A program made the translations under genes and the position numbers. 64,000 bases of DNA from Orthonyx spaldingii (Eukaryota; Chordata; Aves; Passeriformes; Orthonychidae), in NCBI GenBank assembly GCA_013397795.1, contig VZTJ01004103.1, positions 553,772 through 617,771 of the forward strand. The letters are read 5' to 3'. The notes under the pieces are model-generated. The model did not search any database, was not told the DNA's origin, and was given only the letters and a program-made list of their open reading frames with translations. Position 1 is the first letter of the stretch, and each line of letters starts with the position of its first letter. Positions 1-12,667 of this stretch are shown one piece after another.

Positions 1-1159
1 CAAATGCATGCACCTTTCACACCTGTATGGAACAAACCAGCTTCCCTTATTACACTTTCTACTGACATCTCCAACACAGAATGCTTCATATCTTAACAAA
101 ATTCTTCAGTGCAGCAAAGCAAATTACAAGAAATGTTTCTTTTGTTTTTGGAATTTTCCTTATAAAGTGTATCTCTAAGGCAGTCCAATGCTGTAGGGCA
201 AAATGGCAACTGCATGAAATTAATACATTCATTGAAGTTGCTCATTCTTGAGAGGTCCCTTCTTTCTGTGGAAAAGAGTTAAAAGCATTTAATGGTCTGG
301 GTTAATAATAGTCAAGTTACTGAGTCAATTGAGTGATGAATTGGGAAAAATCATTAATGCTGGGTAGAGTGCTTGACCTGCTCTTTCAAAGGCAAAAGCT
401 AAAAATGCCTTCCCTTTAAAACACCAAGCAACCTTCAGTGATCTATGCTTATGCAAATGTTTGATTGACACCTGTCTGGTGGGTCAGTATGATGAGTAAG
501 ACACTGGTTGTTCTTAAATCTGTTAAAAATTATGGAAAAGGCACAGTGCATTGATAATCAAGGCCAGAATTTTCAGGAAACATCTTTAATTTATTCTCAG
601 GGGAATTTAATAGCCTGCCTTCCTATAGGTTTAGGTTTTTTTAAATCCCAGACATACAAGGGTAACTTTTTCATCCATATTTATGCTTTAACACACATCC
701 TTAGCAGCAACATCCACATTACCAAAAGTGAAATCACAAAAAGAGCATCAAGGGAATACTTTGCTTGCAAACAATTGCAGACAACAATATTTTCTAACTG
801 AAACAGAGGCCCTGCTGTGAGCATGGGGAAAGAGATGAGCAGAGATGAGAAAATGTAAGTGTGACCTATGGCATGTTACACAGGAGGTGTACTCTGGTAT
901 GCAGAGAGGTTCATTTGGGAGCCATCTCTGAGAGAGCAGCAGATGTAGAAAAATGTTGCTGCTAGAAATTCAGCATCACTTGTGTTCTGGAAATGAAAGC
1001 AATGTTATCTCTCAGATTCACTTACTAAGTACATAGAGTTTTTGCCCTTGAGTATTGCCATTAAAAAAACCCAACAAAACAAGTATAAATGTATCACTCC
1101 AAAAATACAATATTTGCTTCTTATATCTTTATCTACAAAGTTTATACCAATGAAAGGAC
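1..1159. other. Unique AT-rich sequence, no gene seen
   Basis: I see no recognisable exon, RNA gene or repeat family here. One open frame of 97 codons at 508-801 on the plus strand resembles no known protein and has no flanking gene structure, so I treat it as chance. Confidence 0.6.
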
Positions 1160-1189
1160 AAAAAAAAAAAAAAANNNNNNNNNNNNNNN

Positions 1190-1226
<37 letters not shown>
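1160..1226. repeat. Poly-A tract interrupted by a 15-N assembly gap
   Basis: A run of A begins at 1160, is broken by N at 1175-1189 and resumes to 1226, so the visible homopolymer is about 52 A plus the gap. CR1 elements of birds do not end in poly-A, so this is either a simple homopolymer or the tail of a retroposed transcript. The sequence on the 5' side (about 1000-1159) has no recognisable mRNA content. True length is unknown because the gap sits in the tract. Confidence 0.85.
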
Positions 1227-1231
<5 letters not shown>

Positions 1232-4184
1232 CTCATTTTGGTGTTCAAAGCTTCTTCCTATGGTGAAAAGCTGAGATTCTAATGAAAGAGCTTGTGCATT
1301 CACAAAGACTGTCACTCCATGCCGAAATATGAAATACACTAAATGATGTCTCTCTAGCTTTAATCTAGGAAAACACCTGAGCACAAGCACAGTGCTAAAC
1401 CCAACACCACAAATAGTGCCAAAGACAAAGAGATTGTTCATACATTTAGGCGTATTTCAGTTTCTTCACAAATTTGGACTCTTGAGCTAGTATTAAGTAC
1501 AATTATGTGAAGCTGGACTTTCAGTTCTTAGCCTGGATCTGAAACATCCTCACTTACAGGCTTTAGCCTACTCATTTCTATGGGAAACTTCATTTCCACT
1601 TGTCAGGTAAAAAATATTTGGCTGCACCACAAGAACTGTGTATTACCTGAAATTTTTTACATGCTTTGAAGATGAAAGACACGTACATTTAGTTCACATT
1701 ATATGTTATTATTAAAGCTATATCTGAGCCAGAAAGCTTAATATTCTCAATTTATAAACTACAATATAGTTAGTTATGACTAAGTTTTAACTTGCTCTTC
1801 TGTCTAGGTTTTATACCTTCCATCAGTGGAGTACTGGACAGCAATAAATACAAACCAATTTCTGCTTCATTCATAAACTCCACTTGTGATATAATCTGAG
1901 TTTCAACAAAAATATTATAAAAAGATCCACATTTCCAAAACACAAATGTTAAAGCATGAATTCTGGAATACCATCATTCAAAAATGTCATGCCCCTTTAG
2001 GGAACACGTGTAATCTATTTCCTTTGGATCCAGAGAAAGCTAATTTTTAAATTTCTTTTTTCTTAAAATACACTCTTTTTTCCTCCATAGATGACAGGTT
2101 TTGGTTCTTATATTTTTCTGCATGTGCTGAGCTTTGTGCTATCAAACTGATGAGAACACCTAGTGCAGAACACCAACATCAACAGTGAGACAGCTATTGG
2201 CAGACAGTGTTTTGACATGTAAATAACTATTGCAGTCTCTCTTTCCCTCAGTCTGTAATTGCAGGGTAGACTGGGGGACAGGTGCATATTTCGAGCTCTG
2301 TTAAGCACTAAAGTTTTAAAATGTCTCTCTGGGCATGGATTTGGATTGATGGCTGATATATCTTGAGTTACTTAGAAACCTTGAAAACTTCTGTAAACAA
2401 CACAGCCAACATCCCACAAACCCTCTCCCTTGTACTTTCTTCTATCAGAAGTTAACATGGAGAGTTGTTTCTAATTAAACTGCAGTACAGGGGGGAAAAA
2501 GGAAATAGATGCAGCAATGAGCTGGACTATTGGATAAACTGAAAGCTTGCAGGAAGAGAGAGAATAGCAGCAAAAATAAAGATAAAGGACCAAGACATAC
2601 TCTGTTGTTAAAGGAATTAATTATCAAACCAGAGAGTCTTTATTTCACATAAAGTTATCTGTAATTTTAACTCTGGCTCAGCAAAAAAGACTTCTTTCAT
2701 TAAAATAACCTAATTTGGCCAAATGGTATGGGATTCTTTTAGCTTGGACTTCTCAAGTTTTGGAGAGAATTCAGGAATAGCTTAGAGCACAATTTTAGTA
2801 TTTTGCAAACTGAAGCGACTTCCTGGTCTGACAGCATAATGTGTTATTCACATGTTGATCTTGAAATCTAGGACAAGAGCTTCCTCATGGACTACTCCAG
2901 GAAAAAAATTATGTTAAGACAGAGTTTTCACCCTGAATTACACCAGCAGATTCCACATAAACAAATGAGCAATTTTTTCATATAAAGTAATTCTTAGAAT
3001 AACCTATAACATCATGAAGGTGGCAAAAGATCACAGCATGTTTAATGAAGGATATAGGTAGTTTTTGCTCAAGGAACTTAATAACCTCAGAACAACAAAC
3101 CAGCAAGATTTTTCCAGAAACTTTAACAGTATTTCTCCAGTGTTATTGATATCACTCCTCAGCTTCCTGTTCATCACAGTAATACACAAATCACCTGCTT
3201 TACAGCTATTGTTAAGTGCAATATATGTGTGCAAGGAAGGATCCTGCACTTCTACAAACAGTGACAACCTCTCAGGCTGTACACAGAGTGGGACCTGGCA
3301 GTTTCTCAAGTGATATTCAAGTGATCAGCATCACTTCCACACCTTATTACTCCCTCAGCAGGAGTCAACAGCAGCCCAAATTACCTAAAAGGTGTAATCA
3401 CTAAGAAAGGAGAACTGCTGACAAAAAAAGATACAAACAAAAATACCAATGATGCTCTCAAATACTCAAAGAACTATGGGATTGCACAACATATTAGCAG
3501 AAGGTCAGTGAAACCATATGGCCTGGCTCTTCTGGGAAAGAAGATGCTTCATCTCTACTGTCCTCTGAAACACCAGGAGTACTAATGTGAGTTCTCCAAA
3601 TATTCACCATGGTCCAGAGAGTCAGTCTTTTATAGAAACAAGGAACAAATTAAGTGTTCACTTGGATTTTAATCCAAAGCTCAGCTGTATGAGTTATCCT
3701 GCGGTTGTCAGGTATTCAGGTCAGAACTCAAAATCCTGCTCTCTTTTGAATGCCAGTGGAGCACATGACTGAAATTCACTGATGAAAATTATTGGGGAAA
3801 AAAGCAGAGCAACCACTGAGTTACAATTTATTCTCAGTACAGTTCATGACTAAGCTATAAGTGTTAAGGGAAGACACTTGTATTTGGAAATGAAAGACTT
3901 AAAATCTGGATGAAGCATTCAAAGATTTAGACCTTGTGGTTGAGAAATTAGAGGGGTATGAACAGAACCTGTGGAGATATACAAAATAACAAGAAAGAAA
4001 AAAAGAAAATACATATGGTATTATTATTATAAAATATATATTAGCACTATTTACTACAATTTATAATACAAAAACAAATGGACAGTGATGCTGAACAAAA
4101 ACAATTTGAAAAGAAAAGGGGGGGAAATATTTCTACATGGCACATAACTAACCACTGGTATTCTTCCTGAAGATATTATTACCA
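1227..4184. other. Unique AT-rich sequence, no gene seen
   Basis: This stretch holds only short open frames (under 100 codons) on both strands, none resembling a known protein. Several A/T-rich runs occur near 3960-4090. I recognise no RNA gene or young repeat. Confidence 0.55.
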
Positions 4185-4340
4185 AGACCAAGAGATTAGC
4201 AAGATTCAAAAAGGATTTAGACATTTATATGCATAATGAGAACAGCTACAGCTATCCTAGACGAGATTAAAACAGCCAACATGTGAGATATAAACCTTGA
4301 TGCTTCAGTGAATAAGGCAACTTCTTGCTGGTGGGCACTG
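4185..4340 (+). mobile_element. Ancient CR1/L3-like LINE 3' fragment
   Basis: The segment reads like the 3' end of an old CR1-group LINE. A lysine/aspartate-coding stretch (sense of a RFKKDLDIYM-type ORF2 C-terminus, near 4198-4235) is followed by the characteristic 3' region that mentions, in order, a GATATAAACC-type motif (4288-4297) and a TGCTTCAG motif (4300-4307) before AATAAGGCAA. The match is by memory of sauropsid CR1 consensus and is heavily diverged, so it is an old insertion. Boundaries are approximate. Confidence 0.6.
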
Positions 4341-5039
4341 AAAAAAAAAATTAAAAAAAAATTTCTTTCTCAACTGACAAACTATTCCAGAATTATTGTG
4401 CCTGCATCTTAAGCACCTGTTATGGCACTTCTTTCACTTATCCTTGAAGCTGCTGGTGCTGAGCACTCAGACAGAATGCAAGAACAGAAAGATTTTCTTT
4501 TTCCATTTCTATATTTCAAGTGTAAAAAAAAAAAAGAAATATTGTTATATAATCCAATTAAGTATGGTGATAGTGAGCTCACAGAATTTGAAAAGAAGAA
4601 TAGAGCTTCTTATCTCAAAATTTCCTTTAACTGTCATTAACTGTAAGGTTTAAGGCACTGTTTGAGGAAAGCTTTGGCTTATACAGAAAACTGTGTACAT
4701 CTTTCTCTAAGGCCTATTTGGCATTTTACACTAACTCTTAGCCTCTGGGCCAAATTCCCTGCCCTACTGGAAAACACACAGACAAACTCCTCACATGCTG
4801 CCACCATTCCTATCAATCAAAGAGCAGTATGTCCCCAAATGCTGCTTGCCTGCAGCTTACCACTCACTGAAATCTGACACCAGTCCTCATGATGCTTAAG
4901 GGGACAGACTTGGTAGCACCTCTCAACTGAACCACACTTTTCCAGAAGGCTGTGCTTTACCAGGTTTCAGCACTCAGCCCTCCTCCCTTCCTCGCAATAC
5001 ACTAATGACACTTCTACAACAACATCTTCCCACCCTTCA
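4341..5039. other. Unique sequence, no gene seen
   Basis: There is an A-rich tract at 4341-4362 and open frames of 71-85 codons at 4396-4877 that look like chance. No family is recognised. Confidence 0.5.
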
Positions 5040-5225
5040 CAATTCTTAATAAATACAAATGTCCAATCTAAACCTCCCCTGGTGCAACTTGAGGCCATTT
5101 CCTCTTGTCCTATCACACAAGAGCTTCCATTCAGGCAGTTGTAGAGAACGATAAGGTCTCCCCTGAGCCTCTTTTTCTCCTGGCGAAACAACCCCAGCTC
5201 AGCCACTCCTCCTGAGACTTGGGCT
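5040..5225 (-). mobile_element. CR1 LINE fragment (ORF2 C-terminal part)
   Basis: Read on the minus strand, the segment encodes the end of CR1 ORF2: a frame with GLFRQEKKRLRGDLIVLYN-like residues followed by a RGGLDWTF-like stretch, which is the standard C-terminal region of avian CR1 endonuclease/reverse transcriptase. It is 5'-truncated and I do not see the CR1 3' octamer repeat, so it also lacks or has lost its 3' end. About 30 bp in the middle is shortened relative to the usual consensus. Non-functional. Confidence 0.85.
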
Positions 5226-8200
5226 TTGTTGCTCATTTAATGTGTTGAAGATTAAGCAGGTCTAAAGCAATCACAGTGAGAACTTCTGGCCATTCAGAGA
5301 GCTTTACAAAAATTAACTGGGCTAGATGGAGGTCTGAGGAATGTTTCTGACTTACATGACTAGCTCCCAAATGCATCTTCCAGGTGTAAATAAACTGACA
5401 TTTAGCTATCGATAGTAGAGTAGGGATTGCACTTCTAGAGGTCATGACAGACCATATATGAAAGGAAACCATCCTTTGCCTGTTACCTTTGCAGAAAAGT
5501 CAGTGTTCCAATGTAACTGAATTTGAATGCTGATATAAAAACACTTAATATCCACTTGGATCCTGTCTGAACACAGTGTATTTATATTCTCACCATATGC
5601 CAAAAACATCTAATTTGAAGGAGGAGAGAAAAAAAAAAGCTATTTATTTCTTTAATAACAATCTGGCATACATACAAAATTTGAATTGCTTTATTTTTAT
5701 AGATCATGTTGTAAATTAATATAAATAATTGAACATGCAGATAATTCACTGTGCTGAAAATGACTGGCGTTTTTCAAGAGTATAAAGAGAACTGCTTGAC
5801 TAAGGATATCAGCAAATTATATAAAGTCAAAAAAGACAACAACTCCCTGTAAAATCTTTCAGACTCCACAGATTGTTTCACATTAGAAATTGTACAGTAT
5901 GTCAGAGGCTAACAAACAGTGTGCAGCACATATTTTGAAGATCTGTTGTTTGCACTTTAAGCAAAAAAAAAGATTGCTTTAATTTTTTTAAGAACCTAAG
6001 TGACTGAATGAGTACGTGACCATATTGCCACCCATGCCATATTGGATTTCACTTGCACTTGGCTCAAACTATTCTACCGTCAAGTGTCAGAGGGGGATTT
6101 TTTCCCCTGTAGAAAATTACCAATGTAAGAACAAAGAAAATGTCTTCACTGACTGCTCTAGGTCATTCCTAGAGATTGCTCTTGCTAAATAAGTCTGTGG
6201 ACAAAGTTAGGTGGAAAAGCAGTAATCGTAAGTGTCAGCTAGATGCAACCAATCACTCAAAGGTACAAGCCACAGGATGGCTCAAAGAATGCCACAGGTT
6301 TTAAAGTCCAAAATAAGCTTTCATTTTACTTCTCAAAGAACCTAATACTTCTTGTATCTTCTTTTACGTCACATATAACATACCTCAAAAATTCAAATGA
6401 AACACAAAAATCTCAATACCTTCCCATTAGATTAAGAGCTGATCAGGCAAGAATTAATTTTCTGTTTGGTCAGACTTGGAGAACCACACATGCTATGGAT
6501 TTGTCTATATTTCACTGTAAGCATAAAAGACATTTTCCTATATCAGCAGTTAGGAGGTTCCATTAACCCAAGACTGTAAAATATACATAACGTATACGGG
6601 TACAGGATACAGTCAGATGGGCTACCCTGACGGGCTTCTGTAGCAGATGTCTTTTTTATTTCTCTGAAATACCATAGCTGCTGTTAGAGCTAAAATTTGT
6701 AATTAAAATGTAGCAGCCTTCTCAGAAATCTTATCTACCAACCACTCCAGTGCAAACAGCCTGGGATGCGGGATGCTCCGAGTCCCTAGCTGAATCCAGA
6801 TTCCACGTTTACAGCAAGCTGCTATATTTATAATTGATGACAATGCTAATTACAGACATACAGACACACATACTATCTTCGTCTCCCTTTGAGGTGTTAA
6901 GTGTGAATATATAGCCACAAGTTGCTGCATGAGTGTATCCTTAACATATTCCTTTTAATGGAGAGGGCATAAAATTCTCATTAACAATAATTGGAGTTAG
7001 AAGCAGGAATTCCAGGAAGGATGTGTTGTCTCATTAGATATTAACTAGAAATACTGTAAAATATTCTGTTTATGCATTGTTAGAATTCTGGAGCCCTTTT
7101 ATTTTTTTCTTCAAATTAAGACCTCTATGAATAAGTCATTTAGAGCTAAATGAAAACTCATGCAATTCTGGAAAACTGCACTTGTAAGTTCCCCCAAGGA
7201 TACAGTCTTTCTGCTGAACTGTAGAGTTGTAAGAAAAGAGCTCTACAGCACCTGCTTGAACAGGTAGTAAATCCCCACCACAGTTAAGGGATCTAATAAT
7301 TTTAGCTGTGTCATGTCCTCTCAAAATTTCCACCACTTTTGGGCTTGCAAAATGTGTGGAGCTTTACTTCATGACATGCAAGGGCCTGAGTGTGTTGATA
7401 TTTCTTGATTACACACAGGACCGCACCATTGCCTCTCCATGCGAGAGAACACAGACAAGCAGTTGTAGTTTATGTCAGGATTCATGATAGAGAAATTAAA
7501 AACCATCAAATTTTCTCTCACACAGCAATTCCTTCCAGGAGTCATCCATAAGTGATTTACAGCTCCATCAGAAAACTGCTTCTGTTCAGAGACCAATCAG
7601 TTCTACATCTCACAAAATGCACTTCATTATACTGGATACGTCAGGATAAAATCTTCATTAGTGGACTATGCCTCTCTCCTAAAGTAAATAAAATAATTTC
7701 CAAGGACTCCAAGGAAAAAAGGCTATGCTCACTCCAAGCATATTTACAAAATTCAGTCCTCAAGATACCCCAAATATAAAATGTAAAAGGAGGAAGGAGA
7801 ACCCATACAGACTTGACCATTGATAGTAAGATTCACAACAGGCTTCTTTAACTCTTCTGCTTTAAAAATAATTGTCTGATGCTCACAATTCTAAAAGGTG
7901 ATCCTTCCAGCTGTTACTTCCATCTATAAGATACCACATGGTCATACGTTAAAAAAAAAGAGAGACACAGAAACTGTCTTCTTCAATTGTTTGCTGAGAA
8001 TTGGTTGTTTGACAGAAAATAAAATCCCAAGGAAGGCTTCAGTAATTAATTTCCCAGGGAAAATCTACACAAGGATACAAAGTTAGTTCAAAATAAACAA
8101 CAATATCATTAAGAGTTAATACAAAGCATTTGTATCAATTCTCATTCACTGCCAAAACTATGGTCCTTTTCACACAGCAGTTGTTACTTGAGATAAGGAG

Positions 8201-11171
8201 TACCTTGTACAAATTCCAAGGAATCTTTCTTCTGAAGGATGGAAAACATTCTAAAGAAAACAGGATAACTGGCAGAGTTTTTTTAATGAAACTAACAGTC
8301 ACTTGCAAAATTTTGTCACAAAGAACTTCAAAAACCCCTCAGAAATCAAACCCAAACATGTTAGAAGCAGCATCCTCTTATTGCCCTTTCATTGCTTGAT
8401 TGGTCAAAACTGACAGCGCGATTTATCATCTTCACTTCATCTCTTCGTGTTAAACCTTTCCAAAATGCTGCAGGACTGAAAGCAACACTGATCCCATCCT
8501 CCTCCTCCTTCCTTTAAGTCACAGATAGATCAGTGAAATTGGCCAGGGTTTTTCCAAAACTGCAACTCTACACCACAGCATTACACCAAATCTTTTGAAA
8601 ACATGGCAGAACTAAACATCTATAAAAACACTAAGTTCTTACAGTAAAATCCTGAAGGAAATTAGATAAAAAGAAACTATATTTATGTGTATGGTTAAAA
8701 AAACCCAAATAATCAACCAAACAACAAAACAAAACCACAAAATTCAAGGATAGACATACCAATGCACACAAAAGAACAACGGAAGTTGCTGCTCTTTGTA
8801 TGAACAGTAAATCTCTCATTAGACCTGACAGTACATGCTGGTACTTAGATTTTTTTTTTTCCAACAGAACCATCTTGCTGTATTTAACATGATATATGTT
8901 TTTAGGACACAACTCTACTGCATCTCAAGTAGAAGTTCAGTTCAACCCCATCAACCACCTACTGACTTAGCAATCCTTGTGCGCTGACCAGCAATGCCTC
9001 TACATTCTTGCAGCCTCTCATGACTCCAGTTTATATAGCAAGTTTATAGGGCCTACAGCAGCCAGCTTTGCAAGGCAGATCCTTGAGGAATCAGAATGTT
9101 CCATAAGAAGAGGTCTTGGCTCTCTTTGCAGAGTTGGCTGTTGTGTTTATTTTGACATGTTTCTGTATAGAGAGGGCCAAGAACTCATACACAGCTATCA
9201 AGTCATCAAATGAGGAGTGGGGTTATCTGTCGTTCTTGAGTTGTCTGTACAACGCTATGAAACAGAGCATAGTATATTTCTCAGCTCAAAGGTAACAATA
9301 GTTCATGTCAGATGCAATACAGTGGAGCTGGACAGCATCTGTGGTGTGTTTGCCTTCTCTGTTTACAAGGGACTTCCTCCTGTCCAGAACTGACTACTGG
9401 CTTCTTTAGACAAAGCAGCCCAACTTTTTTTTGTCCCTTCTGGCCTATACTCAAAATAGTATCTCCTTGCACGGCCCAGGGAAATGCTTAGGATTATATC
9501 TGATTTTTCCATGGGGAGGAAAAGGAAAATGACACATATAAGCTTTCATCCACTGTGCAAAAGACAAGTAGAGAATGGTCTCTCCTATACATCTCTGTCA
9601 CAGTTCTGTCAAAAACAGCTTCTCATCTGTATAAGCACTGTAGAGATAACACTTTTGAAATCCCTGCCACACTTTTATAGCTGACTGCATTTACACGAAG
9701 ACCAAAGATCATTTATTTTAGAAGGTCCTAATAGTGATTTCCCACTTAAACTGGCAGTGCTGTACTCTAATACAAAAGTTATATGGTGTCTTTGAAAGAA
9801 CATTCACATTGTCAGCAATAATATTTATAGGTACAGGGGTGTAAACAGAATATACAGAAAACAAATGCACTATACATATCGTAATGTTGCACCCTAGCAT
9901 CTCCCACAGACAACTGCCTCAGCTTATGAGAGCTCTTTGTAACACTCCATAATCCAAACATTTTAACAACATTTTTTCTGGTAAGTCATTCACAGAAGCA
10001 AACTATATTCACGAACAGAAATGAACCTGCATATCCATAAATGAATTAATTATATCACTTGAAATTGCAGGAAATTATGTAAAAGGTTATGTCATTAATC
10101 TCTATTATTTACACACTGAAAGTCCAAAGGGTGGCATTTTTTACAGTCTAGGTACTTAAATCTGCACTCTTAATAATGGTATTATTTTTTGCCACAGTAC
10201 AATGCACAAACTGAAAGATATTTTACAATGATACACTGATAGTTTCCAAGAACTATGAGCAACTCTGTATTTTTTCCTGCATAAAGCAGCCACAATAAAA
10301 TGTGCAGTGATGCATATATACAGTGTCACATTGATGTTCTCAACACCATAAAGTAGTCAACAAACAGAAGTAGTGTAATACTGAATCTCAAATTGTGCTA
10401 GAAAAGTCATATTAATTTATTTTTTTAGCAGAGTCTTATGATGGTCTGTACACAGCACCTAATGCAACAGACTAGATTTTGATTGTAGATTCTAGAAAAT
10501 AACCCAAGCATGGCAGCTCTCTGGAGCATACCTGCTTATTCAAACTTAGATACACACACACTAGTAAAAAGTTTAAATTTGATTCTGTGTTATCTAGAGT
10601 AAACAGTAGCTTTACCAAGGCTGTCTTACTCTGTTGTATCAGCCTGAGGAAACTGAGAAAAACCTCACATAGTCATTATTTAGTATAAATAACTGATAAT
10701 ATTCAACTTTTTACCACCTCAAACACTCACTTCTATTTATTCACGTTTACCATAACTGCTTCTAAATTCTCCTGAATCTCTAATGCAGTTATTATCATAA
10801 TAACTCTCAGGAGTTAGTCCTGAGTATTCTCTCTATGAAACAACATCAAATACTTATTAGTTTTTCAGGTCTGTGTATTTTGGTCTCCTGAGGAGATCCT
10901 GCACTTCATTGTCTATGGTTCTTAATAATATCCATTTACTGGTTGACACTCCTGTGTGTTTCTGATCAAAAGCACAGATTTTCACCCCATGACTGCTTAT
11001 GGGTTGTTTTGCACTCACTTTGCTGATTTAATCCTCAGATCCCTAATCTCGATTTTATCAACAATACCTGAAGAACAGCATATTCCAGATCTGAACTAAA
11101 TTTTAGCATTTCCAAGTCTCAGTGACACCAGAAAGCCATAGTATTCCAAGCTGCAAGTGAGGTTAACAAGT
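5226..11171. other. Unique AT-rich sequence, no gene seen
   Basis: I find no recognisable gene or dated repeat in about 6 kb. The longest open frame is 107 codons at 6243-6566 on the plus strand and resembles nothing I know. An A/C-rich low-complexity run lies at about 8695-8743. AT-rich stretches occur near 5630-5740 and 10400-10430. Confidence 0.55.
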
Positions 11172-11197
11172 GGGTGGGTGGGGCTGGGGGACGGGGG
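11172..11197 (+). other. Predicted G-quadruplex motif
   Basis: Five G-tracts of 3, 3, 4, 5 and 5 bases (11172-11174, 11176-11178, 11180-11183, 11186-11190, 11193-11197) are separated by loops of 1, 1, 2 and 2 bases. This satisfies the usual G3+N1-7 rule with very short loops, which favours a stable parallel quadruplex. It is followed at once by an A/C-rich, nearly G-free run (about 11199-11250). Confidence 0.8.
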
Positions 11198-12593
11198 ACA
11201 CAACAATGCAGGACACAAAACAACCCCAAAACCAACAAACAATAAAAAGCATCATAGCAGCAAATACTTATTCATTAGAGAGACTGACTCCACCAGTAGT
11301 CAAATGGGTGTGCTTTCTCCACACCCTTCACCACCAAAAAGGATTTGTTCTGATACAAAACAAACAGGTTCAAATTTGTTTTTTCTTAAATATGTTTTTT
11401 GCGATTGTAGAAATGTGCTAGTATTTTTAAACTTTTTTAAACATTCCCTATTAAAAGCTACTTAAGATCCTAGTTTGCATATTTAGTTCTAAAAGGAGAA
11501 AACACAGGGAAAAGTAATAAAAATATATGTGGGAAACATTTGAAAATTGTAAAGCTGAGAGGCCATTTCCTAGAAGCAATTTTTGAGTTTTGCAATTGTG
11601 AAATTTTAATCCCAATTCCTGAAATTGTTATGAACCTTACATTTATTTCAGAAGGAAATACGTCCCATTGAGCACCCTGATCTGCTCTTTGGGGAGAGAG
11701 GAAGAAACTAGGCTTTTCAGAATGCCTGTTGTTGGCCATCTTTAAAGTGTATATCAGTCAGTTGTCTTAAAACCATCTCATTACATGACAGCTCATCCCA
11801 GATTCAGCTAAGGTTAAACATCAGTTCTTATTAGCCAGTCTGTTCTTCCATTCTAATTAAAATGTTGAAAAACCAGAATCTTAGAAGAAATCTTTTGGTT
11901 TCAGCATCATACTTGCACTGAAGAGGAGTTAATTAGTTTACAAAGTTATGTAAAAGCACACAGCCCATTGGTTTGGGTGTATCTAGAAAACTATACTGAA
12001 TGTTTGTACAATGTTATGAAAATCTTCTTCCTTGTGAATCCTTCTTTTTATTCAGATGCCAGGATGTATTGAAAAGTTTGTTGTTACTTCAGACTTCCTA
12101 CAGAGGCTCAGTATTCTTATACCCCTAAGACATGACAAGCGTTTGCATAATTTACTGAGGGCTAGGCAGTGTCACCAAGACAGAGCCTGGAGCAGCATGT
12201 TTCTGCACTGGAGCATTCCACAGGAACGACTGCAAATTAGACAGAGGCTATTCCATCGTGCTTCCCTGTTGTTGGAGACAGAAAGTAATTAGCTGCTGGC
12301 CCATACCAGCAGCAAATCATTAACCCCTCCTGCCCCTAAACATTAGCTCAGCTGTGCTGGCCATTGAATTGCAAAGGATGGAAATACATCTCTGTCCATC
12401 TGCTTCATCTGCTCGACAGAATCAGCATACATGCACTGTCCTTGGCTCCTAGAAAGCCAGTCTGGGAAATCTTGAGAGGGCTGGGGATCATTTGGATTTG
12501 CTCAGGCCTGATACCCAAATCACAATCCGGCATTCAGTATTTGCAAAAAAAGAAAGGGCAAAGCTGCCTGCACACACTCTGCTATTCTGGAAC
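11198..12593. other. Unique sequence with a short GC hairpin, no gene seen
   Basis: An A/C-rich run follows the G-tracts. A perfect 8-bp inverted repeat (GCTGCTGG at 12292-12299, CCAGCAGC at 12306-12313, 6-base loop) lies near the end. Open frames of 78-102 codons show no recognisable protein. Confidence 0.55.
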
Positions 12594-12667
12594 AAGTCAG
12601 TAGATCCAAAGAAGGGTACAAAGTCAGAGCAAGTCAGTAGATCCAAAGAAGGGTACAAAGCCAGAGC
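12594..12667 (+). repeat. 37-bp tandem duplication (two copies)
   Basis: A 37-bp unit at 12594-12630 is repeated immediately at 12631-12667. The two copies differ at one position (T in AAGTCAGAGC versus C in AAGCCAGAGC near the end of the unit). The unit length is not a multiple of three, which argues against the open frame running through it (12492-12770) being a conserved coding region. Confidence 0.95.
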
